64,000 nucleotides of DNA, from contig CAIVKC010000038.1 of NCBI GenBank assembly GCA_903906365.1, positions 89,540-153,539 of the forward strand. The letters run 5' to 3'. Under the pieces are notes generated by a model that was not told where the DNA came from, made no database searches, and saw only the letters and a list, made by a program, of their open reading frames with translations. This document shows positions 1-8,658 of this stretch, in pieces (position 1 is the stretch's first letter; every line of letters begins with the position of its first letter). The DNA is from an uncultured Bacteroidota bacterium. Lineage in GTDB: Bacteria > Bacteroidota > Bacteroidia > Chitinophagales > Chitinophagaceae. The position numbers and the translations under genes were made by a program.

Positions 1-498
1 GACCGTGCCATTTTCAAGGGCCCGGATCTGCGCATACTGCTGGTTGAAGCGGGCAATCTGCAGATTTTCACTGGCCATTTTGTATTGGGTGTTGGCATTC
101 TGCAATTGCTCCAGTGTTGCGGCGGTGTCCTGGAATAAGTGCTGAACCCGCTCGAGGTCACGCGATGCCTTTTCGGTGCCCTGCACGGACTGGAGTACCT
201 GCGCTCCGATCTCGGTCATATCCAGGACAGCCAGCAGCTGCCCGGCGTGGACAGGATCGCCTTCCTTCACATAAGTATGTGCGATGATGCCCCCGATTTT
301 AAAGGAGAGCTTGGCCTCCCTGTCAGAGGCGATCATCCCGCTGTATTCCAGCCTGGGGGTATAGTTAACCGATGTGATGGGCTGCGTGGTGACTGCTATG
401 ACTTCATGGGCCGGTTCGGTCCGGGCCTGGCTGTTTTTACAGGCGGAAAAAGTACTCATCCCGGCAATAAGCAGGATCAGGAAAAGGAAGGATCTCAT
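1..498 (-). CDS. HlyD-family periplasmic adaptor of an RND-type efflux pump (3' part missing)
   Basis: The gene runs off the left edge; 166 codons are visible. Translation begins MRSFLFLILLIAGMSTFSAC, a lipoprotein signal with a lipobox ending at Cys20, so the protein is probably anchored by lipid in the periplasm. Residues ~50-90 match the N-terminal biotinyl-lipoyl-like half of membrane fusion proteins (YSGMIASDREAKLSFKIGG, then VKEGDPVHAGQLLAVLD), followed by a Gln/Ala-rich segment that looks like the start of the coiled-coil hairpin. Such adaptors bridge an inner-membrane RND pump to a TolC channel. It lies 63 bp downstream of the tolC-like gene on the same strand, so the order is tetR, tolC-like, hlyD-like, presumably followed by the pump gene outside the window. 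Substrate is unknown. Confidence 0.88.
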   Translation of the reverse strand, partial: MRSFLFLILLIAGMSTFSACKNSQARTEPAHEVIAVTTQPITSVNYTPRLEYSGMIASDREAKLSFKIGGIIAHTYVKEGDPVHAGQLLAVLDMTEIGAQVLQSVQGTEKASRDLERVQHLFQDTAATLEQLQNANTQYKMASENLQIARFNQQYAQIRALENGTV

Positions 499-561
499 AA
501 AAGAATTATTTAAAGGTGACAGAATATTTTTATAGCATGCCTCGGGTCAAACAGGGCATGG

Positions 562-1920
562 TCAAAACCCAAATGAGGCGGTGGCTCTTTCCAGTTCCGC
601 CAGTTTGTTGAGTACGTTGAGTTGCTGGAGGGAATACTGGATTTCCGCGTTGGTCATTTGCGTGCGGGCATCCATCCATTCCAGCTGGAGGACCTGTCCT
701 TCCCTGTATTTTTTGTCTATGATCCGGAAGGCTTCCCGGCTGCTTTCCACTTCATCGGCCGTACTTTCCATGGACTGCAGCTGGGCCAGGTAGGTGTTAT
801 ATAAAGTAGTTGCCTGGAGTTTTAGCTGGTTTTGGACATCCTGGTATTGCTCCCGGGCTGATTCCAGATCGAGCCTTGACTGCGTCAATTTCATCCGGTT
901 GTCACCCGCTTTGAATATATTCCAACTGAGCTGTACTCCGGCGAGCTGGTAAAAATGGCTTTGATCGAACCGGTAACCGTATCCCTGGAAGCCCACATCA
1001 TAAAAGGCACTGAGCACGGGCCGCCTGTAGGTCTGGTTCATCAGTAGGCTGGTCTGTAATACTTTTTGATAGCTGTTGATTTTGTCCAGTTCCTCCCCGC
1101 GTCCCGTTTGTTCCAGGGACAATGCATACCGGGGAACCTGGCCGCTCAGCAGTAGGGTATCTTCCTCCAGGGGGGTATCCAGCGGCCTGTTCAGCAGGAA
1201 ATTGAGGTAGGCTGCCGCGTTTTTTTGCTGCTGCCCGGATTCCAGCAGGGAACTTTGCACCTGGCTTACCTGGGCCCTGGCCCTGAATACGATCTCCCGG
1301 GTGGCGGCGTGATTGGCAACGAGTTTCTCGCAGAACCGCAGGTTTTCACCCAGCGTGGCCGCCGCATTGCGGTAGATCTCTGCTGCGCGGAGCGCCTGGA
1401 GGTACCTGAAATAGGCCTGACGGATGTTCAGGACCAGGTCCCGCTTATAGATGGTCTCCTCAGCCCGGTAGCTGTTGATGAGCTCCTCTTTGATTTTCCG
1501 GTTATAGCCAATGGAGGGATTAAACAGGGGGAGGGTAACCTCCAGTTTGGAATCATTGTAATCATTGGGCAGGAACTGGATGCGCTGGTTTTGAACCTGG
1601 GGAAACTGGGTGGATCCGGTCATCTGGTTAAGGCTCTTATAAACCGGGTTGAGCAGATCGCCAATGGGCAGGTCAATGGAGCGGCCGCCGTTGGCAGCGG
1701 TGTACTGTGAATTCAGACTGACCTGGGGATAAAACAGCGATTGGGCGCGCTGCAGGTCGATCCGGGCCTTTCTGATATCAATGGATTTCTGGCGCAGCGC
1801 CAGGTTACTGTCCAGACCCAGGCGGATATATTTTTCAAGGATGCCACTGCCTTGTGCACCTGCCCCGACCGCTGCGCTGAGCAGCCAGATCATTAGGATG
1901 AGTCGTTTGTTTTTGAGCAT
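562..1920 (-). CDS. TolC-family outer membrane efflux channel
   Basis: 452 aa with an N-terminal signal peptide (MLKNKRLILMIWLLSAAVGAGAQG). The body is helix-rich with Gln/Leu/Ala heptad-like stretches in two halves, as in the OEP (outer membrane efflux protein) family, for example QAYFRYLQALRAAEIYRNAA and its counterpart near the C-terminus QLKLQATTLYNTYLAQLQS. I chose the ATG at 1920 because it directly precedes the signal peptide; an in-frame ATG 36 bp upstream would overlap the palindromic operator. Trimers of this family form the outer-membrane exit duct for an adaptor/RND pump. Here the channel gene precedes the adaptor gene and follows the TetR-type repressor gene, an arrangement typical of drug or solvent efflux operons in Bacteroidota. 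Substrate unknown. Confidence 0.9.
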   Translation of the reverse strand: MLKNKRLILMIWLLSAAVGAGAQGSGILEKYIRLGLDSNLALRQKSIDIRKARIDLQRAQSLFYPQVSLNSQYTAANGGRSIDLPIGDLLNPVYKSLNQMTGSTQFPQVQNQRIQFLPNDYNDSKLEVTLPLFNPSIGYNRKIKEELINSYRAEETIYKRDLVLNIRQAYFRYLQALRAAEIYRNAAATLGENLRFCEKLVANHAATREIVFRARAQVSQVQSSLLESGQQQKNAAAYLNFLLNRPLDTPLEEDTLLLSGQVPRYALSLEQTGRGEELDKINSYQKVLQTSLLMNQTYRRPVLSAFYDVGFQGYGYRFDQSHFYQLAGVQLSWNIFKAGDNRMKLTQSRLDLESAREQYQDVQNQLKLQATTLYNTYLAQLQSMESTADEVESSREAFRIIDKKYREGQVLQLEWMDARTQMTNAEIQYSLQQLNVLNKLAELERATASFGF

Positions 1921-1949
1921 ATTTGTTTTATTTAATAGTGTTATTATAC

Positions 1950-1962
1950 TTAACAATGTTAA
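1950..1962. promoter_or_regulatory. Palindromic operator upstream of the tolC-like gene
   Basis: TTAACAATGTTAA is a perfect 6-bp inverted repeat with one central base, inside a 15-bp block (ACTTAACAATGTTAA, 1948-1962) repeated exactly in front of tetR. It lies 29 bp before the tolC-like start codon. TATAAT on the minus strand overlaps its downstream flank. The likely ligand is the adjacent TetR-family protein; this is inferred from identity and spacing. Confidence 0.75.
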
Positions 1963-1979
1963 CTAATTATGAAAAAAAA

Positions 1980-2612
1980 TTATCCCTTTCGGATCGACTC
2001 ATCCATAATCCCCATTAACCAGTTCAAAGACTGGTGCATGGTTGCCTTCATGTGCTCCTTATCTACCAGCTTGCCCAACCTGTCGCGGATCGCAAGCGAT
2101 ACCAGGCCATGGACCATTCCCCAAATAGCCATAGAAACCGCTTCCACATTTCCTTTCTTCACATACCCGTGCTCCATGCAGGATGCGATCAGTTCTTTGA
2201 GGCCATTGAGGGCGGCATCCCCCCGGTCCCAGTCGCAGTTCTCCATTTGTTCCAGGGCTTCCATGGGCGCTTTCTGGATAAACATCACATCATAGAACTC
2301 CGGGTGGGTCAGTCCAAATTCAATGTAATTCTCCCCCATCTTATGGAGCCGCAGCAGGGGATTGGCAATATCGGCCAGGTTGAGGTTCATCTCCATGAAT
2401 TTGGCAAAACCCAGTTCGTGGAGGTTGAATAATATTTCATTTTTGTCCTTAAAATGGTGGTAAATGGTGGTGGGACTGTATTCGATGATATCTGCGATTT
2501 TTCTAATGGTTACATGCTCGAAACCTTCTTCCACAAAGAGTCTCACCGAGGCATCCAGGATCTGTTTACGGATGTCCAGTTTCTGCTTTTCCTTGCGGTC
2601 TTTGATGCCCAT
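1980..2612 (-). CDS. TetR/AcrR-family transcriptional regulator
   Basis: 210 aa. The N-terminal ~60 residues are a classic TetR DNA-binding domain: a first helix with ILDASVRLFVEEGFEHVTIRK, then the helix-turn-helix ADIIEYSPTTIYHHFKDKNEI. The remaining all-helical part should bind a ligand and dimerise; its C-terminal half (SMAIWGMVHGLVSLAIRDRL) resembles the WHG-type ligand domain. It is followed after 59 bp by the tolC-like gene on the same strand and almost certainly represses the efflux operon. Identical 13-bp palindromes before this gene and before tolC suggest both autoregulation and control of an internal promoter. The ATG at 2612 gives the usual short Lys-rich lead-in before helix 1. 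Confidence 0.9.
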   Translation of the reverse strand: MGIKDRKEKQKLDIRKQILDASVRLFVEEGFEHVTIRKIADIIEYSPTTIYHHFKDKNEILFNLHELGFAKFMEMNLNLADIANPLLRLHKMGENYIEFGLTHPEFYDVMFIQKAPMEALEQMENCDWDRGDAALNGLKELIASCMEHGYVKKGNVEAVSMAIWGMVHGLVSLAIRDRLGKLVDKEHMKATMHQSLNWLMGIMDESIRKG

Positions 2613-2640
2613 GAATAAATGTTTTACGATGTAAAATTAC

Positions 2641-2653
2641 TTAACAATGTTAA
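2641..2653. promoter_or_regulatory. Palindromic operator inside the tetR promoter
   Basis: Second copy of TTAACAATGTTAA, 28 bp before the tetR start. On the minus strand it lies between a TTG (2661-2659) and TAATTTTA (2639-2632), separated by 19 bp, which fits the Bacteroidota -33/-7 promoter pattern. A repressor bound here would block the promoter directly. The spacing to the start codon is almost the same as at the tolC copy. Confidence 0.75.
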
Positions 2654-2731
2654 TTTTCCAAATTTTCCCCGGATTTTTTTTCTCCACCGCCAGTCTTTTG
2701 ACATGACCCGGAGGCTGCCCGCTGGTATTCC

Positions 2732-3595
2732 TCACAACACAGGGAGGAGTCCCGATATATCGGAATGGCTGGCATCCTTGATGGGGCAAAGTTTCCGGAT
2801 TTCTTCCAGGATCTTTGGCTGGGCCTCCGGCCCTATGCCGGCTTCCCGGAGCAGTCCGGGGTTTGAGGCAATCTGGCTAGAGAGCACTATTTTTTTGTCC
2901 AACAGGCTGGATTTTTCCTTCCTGGAAAGGGTGGTCAGGCAGGTCAGCGGATAGAGGCCGGAAGTGTCAATGATCTCCCCCAGGCCGCGGTTTGCAGGGT
3001 AGTTCCAACTCAGTAACCGCAAACCGGCGCAGGTTCCGTAAGTGGTGGCATCCTCTGAAAATTTGGTATTGGTAATTACCCAACCCTGCAACTGCAGCGC
3101 CGGATCGCTTTTTCGGGCAATATCCTGGAACCGCGCATGGATGTATAGCGGTATTTTCACGTCGCATATGAGTCCCCGCTGGTTATGGTATTTACATTCC
3201 ATGATATGAAGTGTGCTGCCCGCCCTTGCGATGACGTCCACTTCATGACGGACACAAAAACCCTCCATCATCTGATCCAGCCTTACCAGGCAGCCGGCGG
3301 CTTTAAAAAGCTCACCCGTATAAATCTCAAAGGGAAATCCGCTGGGTCCCATTTCCAACATGGCTTTTTTCAGATCATATTTGGCCGCCAGGTGGCTTTG
3401 GTGCTGACGGAGCATCCGAAAAGCGAGCTGGTGAATCCGCCGGGTGGAAACACCCGGGAAAAGCCGGCTGGACACTTCGGCGACGATTTCCCCGGCCAGA
3501 CCAGGATCTGCTCCGGCCTTCAGCAGGGATCTTTGCAGTTTATCTGCCTGGAAGGGAACTTTTTTACCGGATGCCTTTATAATTTCAATGGCCAT
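2732..3595 (-). CDS. ATP-cone domain fused to a PD-(D/E)xK (Mrr-like) nuclease-like domain
   Basis: 287 aa from the ATG at 3595 (MAIEIIKASGKKVPFQADKL). Residues 1-85 resemble an ATP-cone, the nucleotide-sensing module of ribonucleotide reductases and NrdR: the lead strand IKASGKKVPFQADKLQRSL and TRRIHQLAFRML are typical. Residues ~90-215 look like a restriction-endonuclease fold with candidate catalytic residues E95, D120, E133 and K135 (EVDVIA, then IMECKYH). The C-terminal ~40 residues (SNPGLLREAGIGPEAQPKIL) could be a small helix-hairpin-like domain. It begins 41 bp after the S9 peptidase stop codon and may be co-transcribed with it. Substrate and biological role are unknown; a DNA-repair or defence nuclease controlled by (d)ATP is one possibility. 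The upstream extension to 3685 overlaps the peptidase gene and is not convincing as protein. Confidence 0.75.
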   Translation of the reverse strand: MAIEIIKASGKKVPFQADKLQRSLLKAGADPGLAGEIVAEVSSRLFPGVSTRRIHQLAFRMLRQHQSHLAAKYDLKKAMLEMGPSGFPFEIYTGELFKAAGCLVRLDQMMEGFCVRHEVDVIARAGSTLHIMECKYHNQRGLICDVKIPLYIHARFQDIARKSDPALQLQGWVITNTKFSEDATTYGTCAGLRLLSWNYPANRGLGEIIDTSGLYPLTCLTTLSRKEKSSLLDKKIVLSSQIASNPGLLREAGIGPEAQPKILEEIRKLCPIKDASHSDISGLLPVL

Positions 3596-3636
3596 GTCAT
3601 CAAATGATTTATGTGTTTTTACCGGATGAATCCCCC

Positions 3637-5694
3637 CTACGGCAGTTCCTCCAACGGTTCCCCAAACAGGTAATGGTTGAACCAAATCCAGTTGTGCCAG
3701 ATGGCGGCCAGTCTTTCCTTTGGCTTGGTGATCCCGTGACCAAAACCTTTATAGACAATCAGCTTAGCCGGGATGCCCCGGTCGGATAGACCACGGTATA
3801 ATTCATAGGCATTGGGAATGGGCACCCTTTTATCCAATTCCCCATGCTGGATCAGGGTGGGTGTGGAAGCCTGATTGATATGGGTCATCGGGGAGGTCCG
3901 GGCGTAAATGGAAGGGTCCTGCCAGGGATTGGCCTGGAGGTATTCCAGGGTGAAGGGGGTAATGTCGGTGTTTACATAATAGGTTATCCAGTTGCTGATA
4001 CCTGCCCCTACGCTGATGGCTTTGAAAATCCGAGTGTTGGTTGTAAGAAAAGCGGAGATGTATCCGCCCTGGCTCCAACCCATGCAGCCCATCCGGGAGG
4101 TATCCACCATACCCTGGCGCTGGAGATAATCGATCCCGCTCAGGACATCCCACATATCCCCCACACCCAGGTTCCTGACATTGAGTGCGCGGAATCTCTC
4201 ACCATACCCCGCACTGCCCCGATAATTGATGCGCAGGACCAGCGCTCCCTTTTCCACCCACTGCATGATGGGATATACATAGCTTGCCAGGGGATCCGGA
4301 CGGTCGGTACCCGTGGGTCCGCCGTGGATGACACAGAGCAGGGGATATTTTTTCCGGGGGTCAAAATTGCGCGGTTTGACCAGCACGCCTTCAATTAGGG
4401 CGGAGTCGCGGCTTTTCCAGCTGATGATCTGGTTGACGGGCGTATTCCAGGTGGCTATCTGGGCCGACTCCCGGGTCAGCTGATGGGAAGCCGAGCCGGA
4501 AGACCGAAGGAAGATTTCATTCATTTTGTCAAAATACCGCGCCGACCATGCCATGGCATGGCCATCCCTGCTTATACTCACATTTCCGATAACATCCCCC
4601 TCCATATCCAATCCCGATACCGTGCCTGCAGGATAACCATACACAAAAAGGCCGGTTTTCATTTTACGGGAAGCGGTAAAGTATATGCCCGTGCTGTTCC
4701 AGTCCACCACGTTGACCTGTTCATCGAAGTCCTTGAGGATGTCGGTAGTTTTTCCGCTGTGGATATCCACCAGCAGCGTATGCTGGTTGCGGTAATAATC
4801 GCTGAGCGTATCATCCAGGGCTGAATGAACCAGTATGGATTTGCTGTCCGGGCTCCAGGCGGCCAAAAAATCGCTGCTCCTGTTGGTAACCAGCGCCCGG
4901 CTTTTTCCGCTGGACAGGTCCAGCAGACCGATATCAGCATGAACGGAGCTTTTTATCAGCGGATCGGGCTGGTGGTTATAGGCAATATAATTCCCGTCCG
5001 GGCTGAATTTGAAACCCGTCACGGTAAAGCTGCCGGCAGTCAGCCTCTGTGCTTTGGGAAAACGCCAGCAAGGCAGGCGGGACGAGCCGCTGTCCTTATC
5101 AGCGGTCTTGCAGGGTGGCATGCCGGGATTGTTCAGGGAATCCGGGTCAATGGATATAATCCACAAATGACTCAACCTGAAATCTTGCCCTTCTACCGCA
5201 AAGCCCCCATAACTGGCTTTTACGCTTTTTTCCCTGGCCGATTCCGGGTCCGTTTTTGTAAATGCGATCTGTTTTCCATCGGGTTTCCAATCATAGTATT
5301 CAACCCCTTCCTCCTCCCTGGTCACCGGAAATGCTTCCCCTCCGTTGACCGAAATCAGGTAGATCTGGGTCTTATCTCCGCGGTCAGCCAGAAAACTGAT
5401 CCAGCGGCCGTCGGGAGAAAAACGGGCCAGGGTGCTGCTGCCTTTGGTTGTCCGGGTCAGCTGAAAGGGTTCCGATCCACTTCGGCTGAGCCAGATCTCA
5501 CTATCAAAGGCATTGGCATCCCACTCGGTGGAGGTGACCGTAAAGGCCACGTCATTGCCATTAGGGGAAATGACCGCACCCCCTGCCTGATGCAGTCCCA
5601 GGTATTTTTCAAAAGACACAGAGGCACCCTGCTGTCCAAAAAGGGAAGCCATCATCCCCAGCGCGGAGAGCAGGGTTAGGGTAAAGTATTTCAT
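3637..5694 (-). CDS. Secreted S9-family serine peptidase (prolyl oligopeptidase / acylaminoacyl-peptidase type)
   Basis: 685 aa with a signal peptide (MKYFTLTLLSALGMMASLFG) from the ATG at 5694. The first ~400 residues carry WD40/TolB-like propeller repeats (ARFSPDGRWISFLADRG, DWKPDGKQIAFTKTDPE, KFSPDGNYIAYNHQ). The C-terminal ~260 residues form the alpha/beta-hydrolase domain with nucleophile Ser541 in GWSQGGY, Asp621 in HGELDKRVP and His653 in GFGHGI; an oxyanion-region HGGPTGTDRP motif lies upstream. Enzymes of this family cleave short peptides from the N-terminus, often in the periplasm. An unusual Cys-containing stretch around residue 190-220 (GMPPCKTADKDSGSSRLPCW) interrupts the propeller. 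The ATP-cone protein gene follows on the same strand. Confidence 0.9.
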   Translation of the reverse strand: MKYFTLTLLSALGMMASLFGQQGASVSFEKYLGLHQAGGAVISPNGNDVAFTVTSTEWDANAFDSEIWLSRSGSEPFQLTRTTKGSSTLARFSPDGRWISFLADRGDKTQIYLISVNGGEAFPVTREEEGVEYYDWKPDGKQIAFTKTDPESAREKSVKASYGGFAVEGQDFRLSHLWIISIDPDSLNNPGMPPCKTADKDSGSSRLPCWRFPKAQRLTAGSFTVTGFKFSPDGNYIAYNHQPDPLIKSSVHADIGLLDLSSGKSRALVTNRSSDFLAAWSPDSKSILVHSALDDTLSDYYRNQHTLLVDIHSGKTTDILKDFDEQVNVVDWNSTGIYFTASRKMKTGLFVYGYPAGTVSGLDMEGDVIGNVSISRDGHAMAWSARYFDKMNEIFLRSSGSASHQLTRESAQIATWNTPVNQIISWKSRDSALIEGVLVKPRNFDPRKKYPLLCVIHGGPTGTDRPDPLASYVYPIMQWVEKGALVLRINYRGSAGYGERFRALNVRNLGVGDMWDVLSGIDYLQRQGMVDTSRMGCMGWSQGGYISAFLTTNTRIFKAISVGAGISNWITYYVNTDITPFTLEYLQANPWQDPSIYARTSPMTHINQASTPTLIQHGELDKRVPIPNAYELYRGLSDRGIPAKLIVYKGFGHGITKPKERLAAIWHNWIWFNHYLFGEPLEELP

Positions 5695-6449
5695 ACTTGG
5701 TAATTTTAAATAAGGGACCATGCGATCCATCTTCACCGGGTCAGCCTGGCGCGCATAGAAGAGGATATGAAGATATTCTATAAATAACAATATACCACAG
5801 TTGGGTTGGCAAAACGGCAGATGCCCCACCCGCGCCTGTTTACCCCCCCGGTCAGCGGCCCCTCCGGACCAGCCCCGTTATTTTCCCCATTCCTTACAGA
5901 AGCATCCCTTCATGCTCGCCCAAAATTACAGGTGATTTATGGAAAATTTTATACTACAGGACCTTCCATAATGCCAGATTTCCAGAGGTTAAGTAATATG
6001 ATTCTATGCCCGTCCCTGGCGAAATATCACGGACCAGCAGGCCTGGTGATCAGCCACCTTTTAACAGCCATAAAGGCCCTGTCTTGGTCGTCCGTGAAAT
6101 GGTATCTGCTGGTTAATAGCAGCCACCTGCGGGTTATGCATTCCGGAGGCAAACCGCCATAGGTTCTGAAAGAAGAAAGCCTTTTTTTGATGCTGGCCCA
6201 TGGAGTGGGTGTAGGATGCTTATGAGCTGGCTGCCCCTGGCCTTTAGGGGCTCCCGCGCTGCATGCGGGGCATGGGCAAGCTGGTGGAGTGATGGGGCGG
6301 TTCATCGTTAAAATCTCCCTGAAGGGAAGGATACAAACCCGCCGGCCCCTTCAAGGACTGCGCCGGCGGTGATATGCCGGGGTCATTATACAGACATGGA
6401 TAAGCCCTGATGGCAGGTCAACAGCGGGCTTGTCCACAGAAGCAAGTGC
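5695..6449. other. Intergenic region without a convincing gene
   Basis: About 755 bp between the S9 peptidase start and the 407-aa membrane-anchored protein stop. Open frames here lack protein-like composition. One GC-rich inverted repeat (CCGCCGGC at 6339-6346 and GCCGGCGG at 6362-6369) lies ~80 bp beyond the end of the sigma-factor operon; it lacks a T-run, so a terminator role is unproven. Confidence 0.5.
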
Positions 6450-7673
6450 TTATTCAATGGCCCGTAACGCCCTGCCATACTGGAAATCATCCTGGATATT
6501 TTTGGCGGCCTTTATATAGGCCGTTTTCATCTCCTCCCCCTTGGGCATTTTGCTGGAGAGCTCTAAAAGAAAACCTGATTTTTCGGCATCCCCCGTAAAT
6601 CCGGCGGTCTGGCCAATCAGTGAGATCCATTGCCCCTGGGACAGGTTGCCGGATCCGGCAAGGTCCCTGTAAACGCTTTCCTTTTGCATTTCCCCGCCCA
6701 TGTGACGGGTAATATCCAGCAGTGTATCGAAATGTCCTGCCAGGTTACTGTCCTTTTTGATGATATGCAAAAGCAGCTTTTCCTTCAGCATATCATCGCG
6801 AAATCGACCGATCGCCTCCAACATTTGGCTGGTCTGAGCGGTATCGGGCTGTCCCCTGTCAATGAGTAAAAGAAGCGTAGCCGATTTTTCATTTTCATCT
6901 TCCATGGCGTCCATGGAGGAGATGACCTGGCTTTGCACCTGCCTGACCGGTCCAAGGAGGAGGAGGTTTTGAAGCCCTTTGGCCCTGGAATATTCATCCT
7001 CATATCCGTTTACCACCGCCAGATAAGCCACCTGGATGGCTGAATCCCTTAGCTGACGGGGAGTGATCTTTTTTAGAATGGCTTCCCTGTCCTGGTCAGA
7101 ATCCAGCACGGTGGAAAGCTTTTTAAGAAGACCCGTCAACTGATCGGTTGACAGGGAATCAGAACTCACTAAGTGCCGGACATACATCATTTTCACCTCA
7201 TCGCTTTTCAATTTATCCAGCTCCTGGATCAGAGCCTGATTTCCGCCCTTGCTATAGATACGCTCCATTCGCGCGGTGGCATTGATCCCCCGGGCAATCA
7301 TTTCGGCCACGGCTTCCCTGATGAGCATTTTTCCGGAACTGTCCAGCGACAACTTATTGGATCCCTTGAAAATCTCATAACTGATCAGCCCCTTTTCATT
7401 GCTTTTTACCAGCACTTTATCGCCATTCATGCTGAAATTGACGTACCCGCCCGGCGAAATGCTTTCAAAAGAAGTCTCGTCCTCAGAAAAGCTGATCACT
7501 CCGGAATATTTGATTTCTTCGCGGAAATTATTCCCATTGATGATAATGGATGACTCTTTGGTTCCCCAGTTGGTTGTCCGCTTTACATAGGTAAAATAAG
7601 CGCCTGCAAAAAGGAGGCAAAATACAACGGCAAAATATTCGGCTTTCACTTGTGTTAGATTTATGTTGATCAA
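6450..7673 (-). CDS. Membrane-anchored helical-repeat protein of unknown function, last gene of the ECF sigma operon
   Basis: About 400 aa. A single hydrophobic segment near the N-terminus (EYFAVVFCLLFAGAYFTYV) should anchor it, leaving the rest in the periplasm. Residues ~45-115 are beta-rich and Ser-rich. From ~120 to the end the protein is all-helical with recurring units such as DSDQDREAILKKITPRQL and FRDDMLKEKLLLHIIKKD, resembling HEAT/ARM-like solenoids, but no family is recognised. There is no ATG at the start: TTG at 7673 or GTG at 7649 (VKAEYFAVV) are the candidates. It begins ~33 bp after the 147-aa membrane protein stop and belongs to the operon sigma / anti-sigma / membrane protein / this gene. 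A structural or sensing role for cell-envelope stress is a guess. Confidence 0.75.
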   Translation of the reverse strand: MININLTQVKAEYFAVVFCLLFAGAYFTYVKRTTNWGTKESSIIINGNNFREEIKYSGVISFSEDETSFESISPGGYVNFSMNGDKVLVKSNEKGLISYEIFKGSNKLSLDSSGKMLIREAVAEMIARGINATARMERIYSKGGNQALIQELDKLKSDEVKMMYVRHLVSSDSLSTDQLTGLLKKLSTVLDSDQDREAILKKITPRQLRDSAIQVAYLAVVNGYEDEYSRAKGLQNLLLLGPVRQVQSQVISSMDAMEDENEKSATLLLLIDRGQPDTAQTSQMLEAIGRFRDDMLKEKLLLHIIKKDSNLAGHFDTLLDITRHMGGEMQKESVYRDLAGSGNLSQGQWISLIGQTAGFTGDAEKSGFLLELSSKMPKGEEMKTAYIKAAKNIQDDFQYGRALRAIE

Positions 7674-7705
7674 TATGGCTGAGGCAGTTCAGCAGGCAGG
7701 GGCAA

Positions 7706-8149
7706 TCAGGGATTGCTTTTTTTGGTAAAAAAGTAATAGGCCAGAAACCCTGCTGCCAGGCTGAAGGCCATGATGGCCAGGGAGTGAATGCCAAGGGGCT
7801 GGAATGCATCGATCAGGGAGAGTCCCAGGCCGATCCCTGACAGAATGGAAAACCATTTCAGGGGCTCCAGCCGGCTTTCCGTTTTTAATGGCTGGAGCAG
7901 CTGGCTGACAAGATCCTCGGTTGCGCCTTTTTCCACCAACCGGTTTTTAAGCTTGCTGTCCAAAAAGGAACGGATCAGGTTCAGAAAAAAAGTGGTGAAA
8001 AGGAAAATGGCTATCAGTACCCCGCTGGTGGTAGTCAGTTCCCGCATAAAATCACTGTCGATTATAGCCTTGGGGGCGTCCACCGGATTTTGCGCATATA
8101 AGGAAAAGGAGGCCAGCACCATGGTTGCAAAAAAGGTAATTTTTTTCAT
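7706..8149 (-). CDS. Small membrane protein of the ECF sigma operon
   Basis: 147 aa. It begins with a signal peptide (MKKITFFATMVLASFSLYAQ) followed by a short periplasmic stretch, a TM helix (SGVLIAIFLFTTFFLNLI), a charged cytoplasmic-type linker (DSKLKNRLVEKGATEDLVSQ), and two closely spaced C-terminal helices (ILSGIGLGLSLIDAF and LAIMAFSLAAGFLAYYFF). It resembles small DUF6249-type membrane proteins often found beside sigma/anti-sigma pairs in Bacteroidota, but that family call is tentative. Spacing to the anti-sigma gene is 65 bp and to the next gene ~33 bp, all on one strand, so co-transcription is likely. It may help sense envelope state; no motif shows a specific activity. Confidence 0.78.
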   Translation of the reverse strand: MKKITFFATMVLASFSLYAQNPVDAPKAIIDSDFMRELTTTSGVLIAIFLFTTFFLNLIRSFLDSKLKNRLVEKGATEDLVSQLLQPLKTESRLEPLKWFSILSGIGLGLSLIDAFQPLGIHSLAIMAFSLAAGFLAYYFFTKKSNP

Positions 8150-8214
8150 GTCGTTATTTTAAGATTGATTTCTCATTAGACAGCCAGGCTGCCATATTGT
8201 TGCAGTCAATAAAA

Positions 8215-8658
8215 TTAATTGAGCAGCTGCATTTGTTTCTGGTATCTGCGAAACATTTCCAGGCCCTGAAATATAAGAATAAGCAAGGCCATGATGAGTA
8301 TCAAATACATCGTAATGGGCAAAATACCTGAAAAAAACCTGATCAGGTATTTTCTGAATTGATACAGACATACCAAAAAGGCAGTCACCGAAACAAAGGA
8401 GATACCATAAACATATACCCGGCCTGCGGGGCTTTTGGAACTTACCTGGGGCAACTCCTGCATCACCCGGGTGGAAAAATCTGCGGCAAATACAGACTTT
8501 GGCAGTTCCCGGAGGGATACAAATAATTGCTGGTATTCCCTGACCCTCGCCTGGCACTGGGCACAGGAGTCTAAATGACTGCGCATGGTAGTCAAAGAAA
8601 TTGCAGGGTCAACCGCATATTGCTGTATTTCCATTTCAGAAAAATGAGGTGTATTCAT
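8215..8658 (-). CDS. Transmembrane zinc-binding-type anti-sigma factor
   Basis: 147 aa. The N-terminal cytoplasmic part has the HxxxCxxC arrangement (SHLDSCAQC, His28, Cys32, Cys35) of ZAS-type anti-sigma domains, which clamp ECF sigma factors. Two hydrophobic segments follow (VYGISFVSVTAFLVCLYQF and LPITMYLILIMALLILIF), placing it in the inner membrane. Its ATG overlaps the sigma-factor stop by 4 bp (ATGA), indicating translational coupling and a fixed sigma/anti-sigma ratio. The signal that releases the sigma factor is unknown. Confidence 0.85.
   Translation of the reverse strand: MNTPHFSEMEIQQYAVDPAISLTTMRSHLDSCAQCQARVREYQQLFVSLRELPKSVFAADFSTRVMQELPQVSSKSPAGRVYVYGISFVSVTAFLVCLYQFRKYLIRFFSGILPITMYLILIMALLILIFQGLEMFRRYQKQMQLLN

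Noticed and set aside
4825..5679. Long open frame on the plus strand inside the S9 peptidase gene
   Set aside because: It overlaps the well-supported peptidase on the opposite strand, and its translation has no domain and atypical composition.
6339..6369. GC-rich inverted repeat taken as terminator of the sigma operon
   Set aside because: No T-run follows on either strand and it lies 80 bp from the stop codon.
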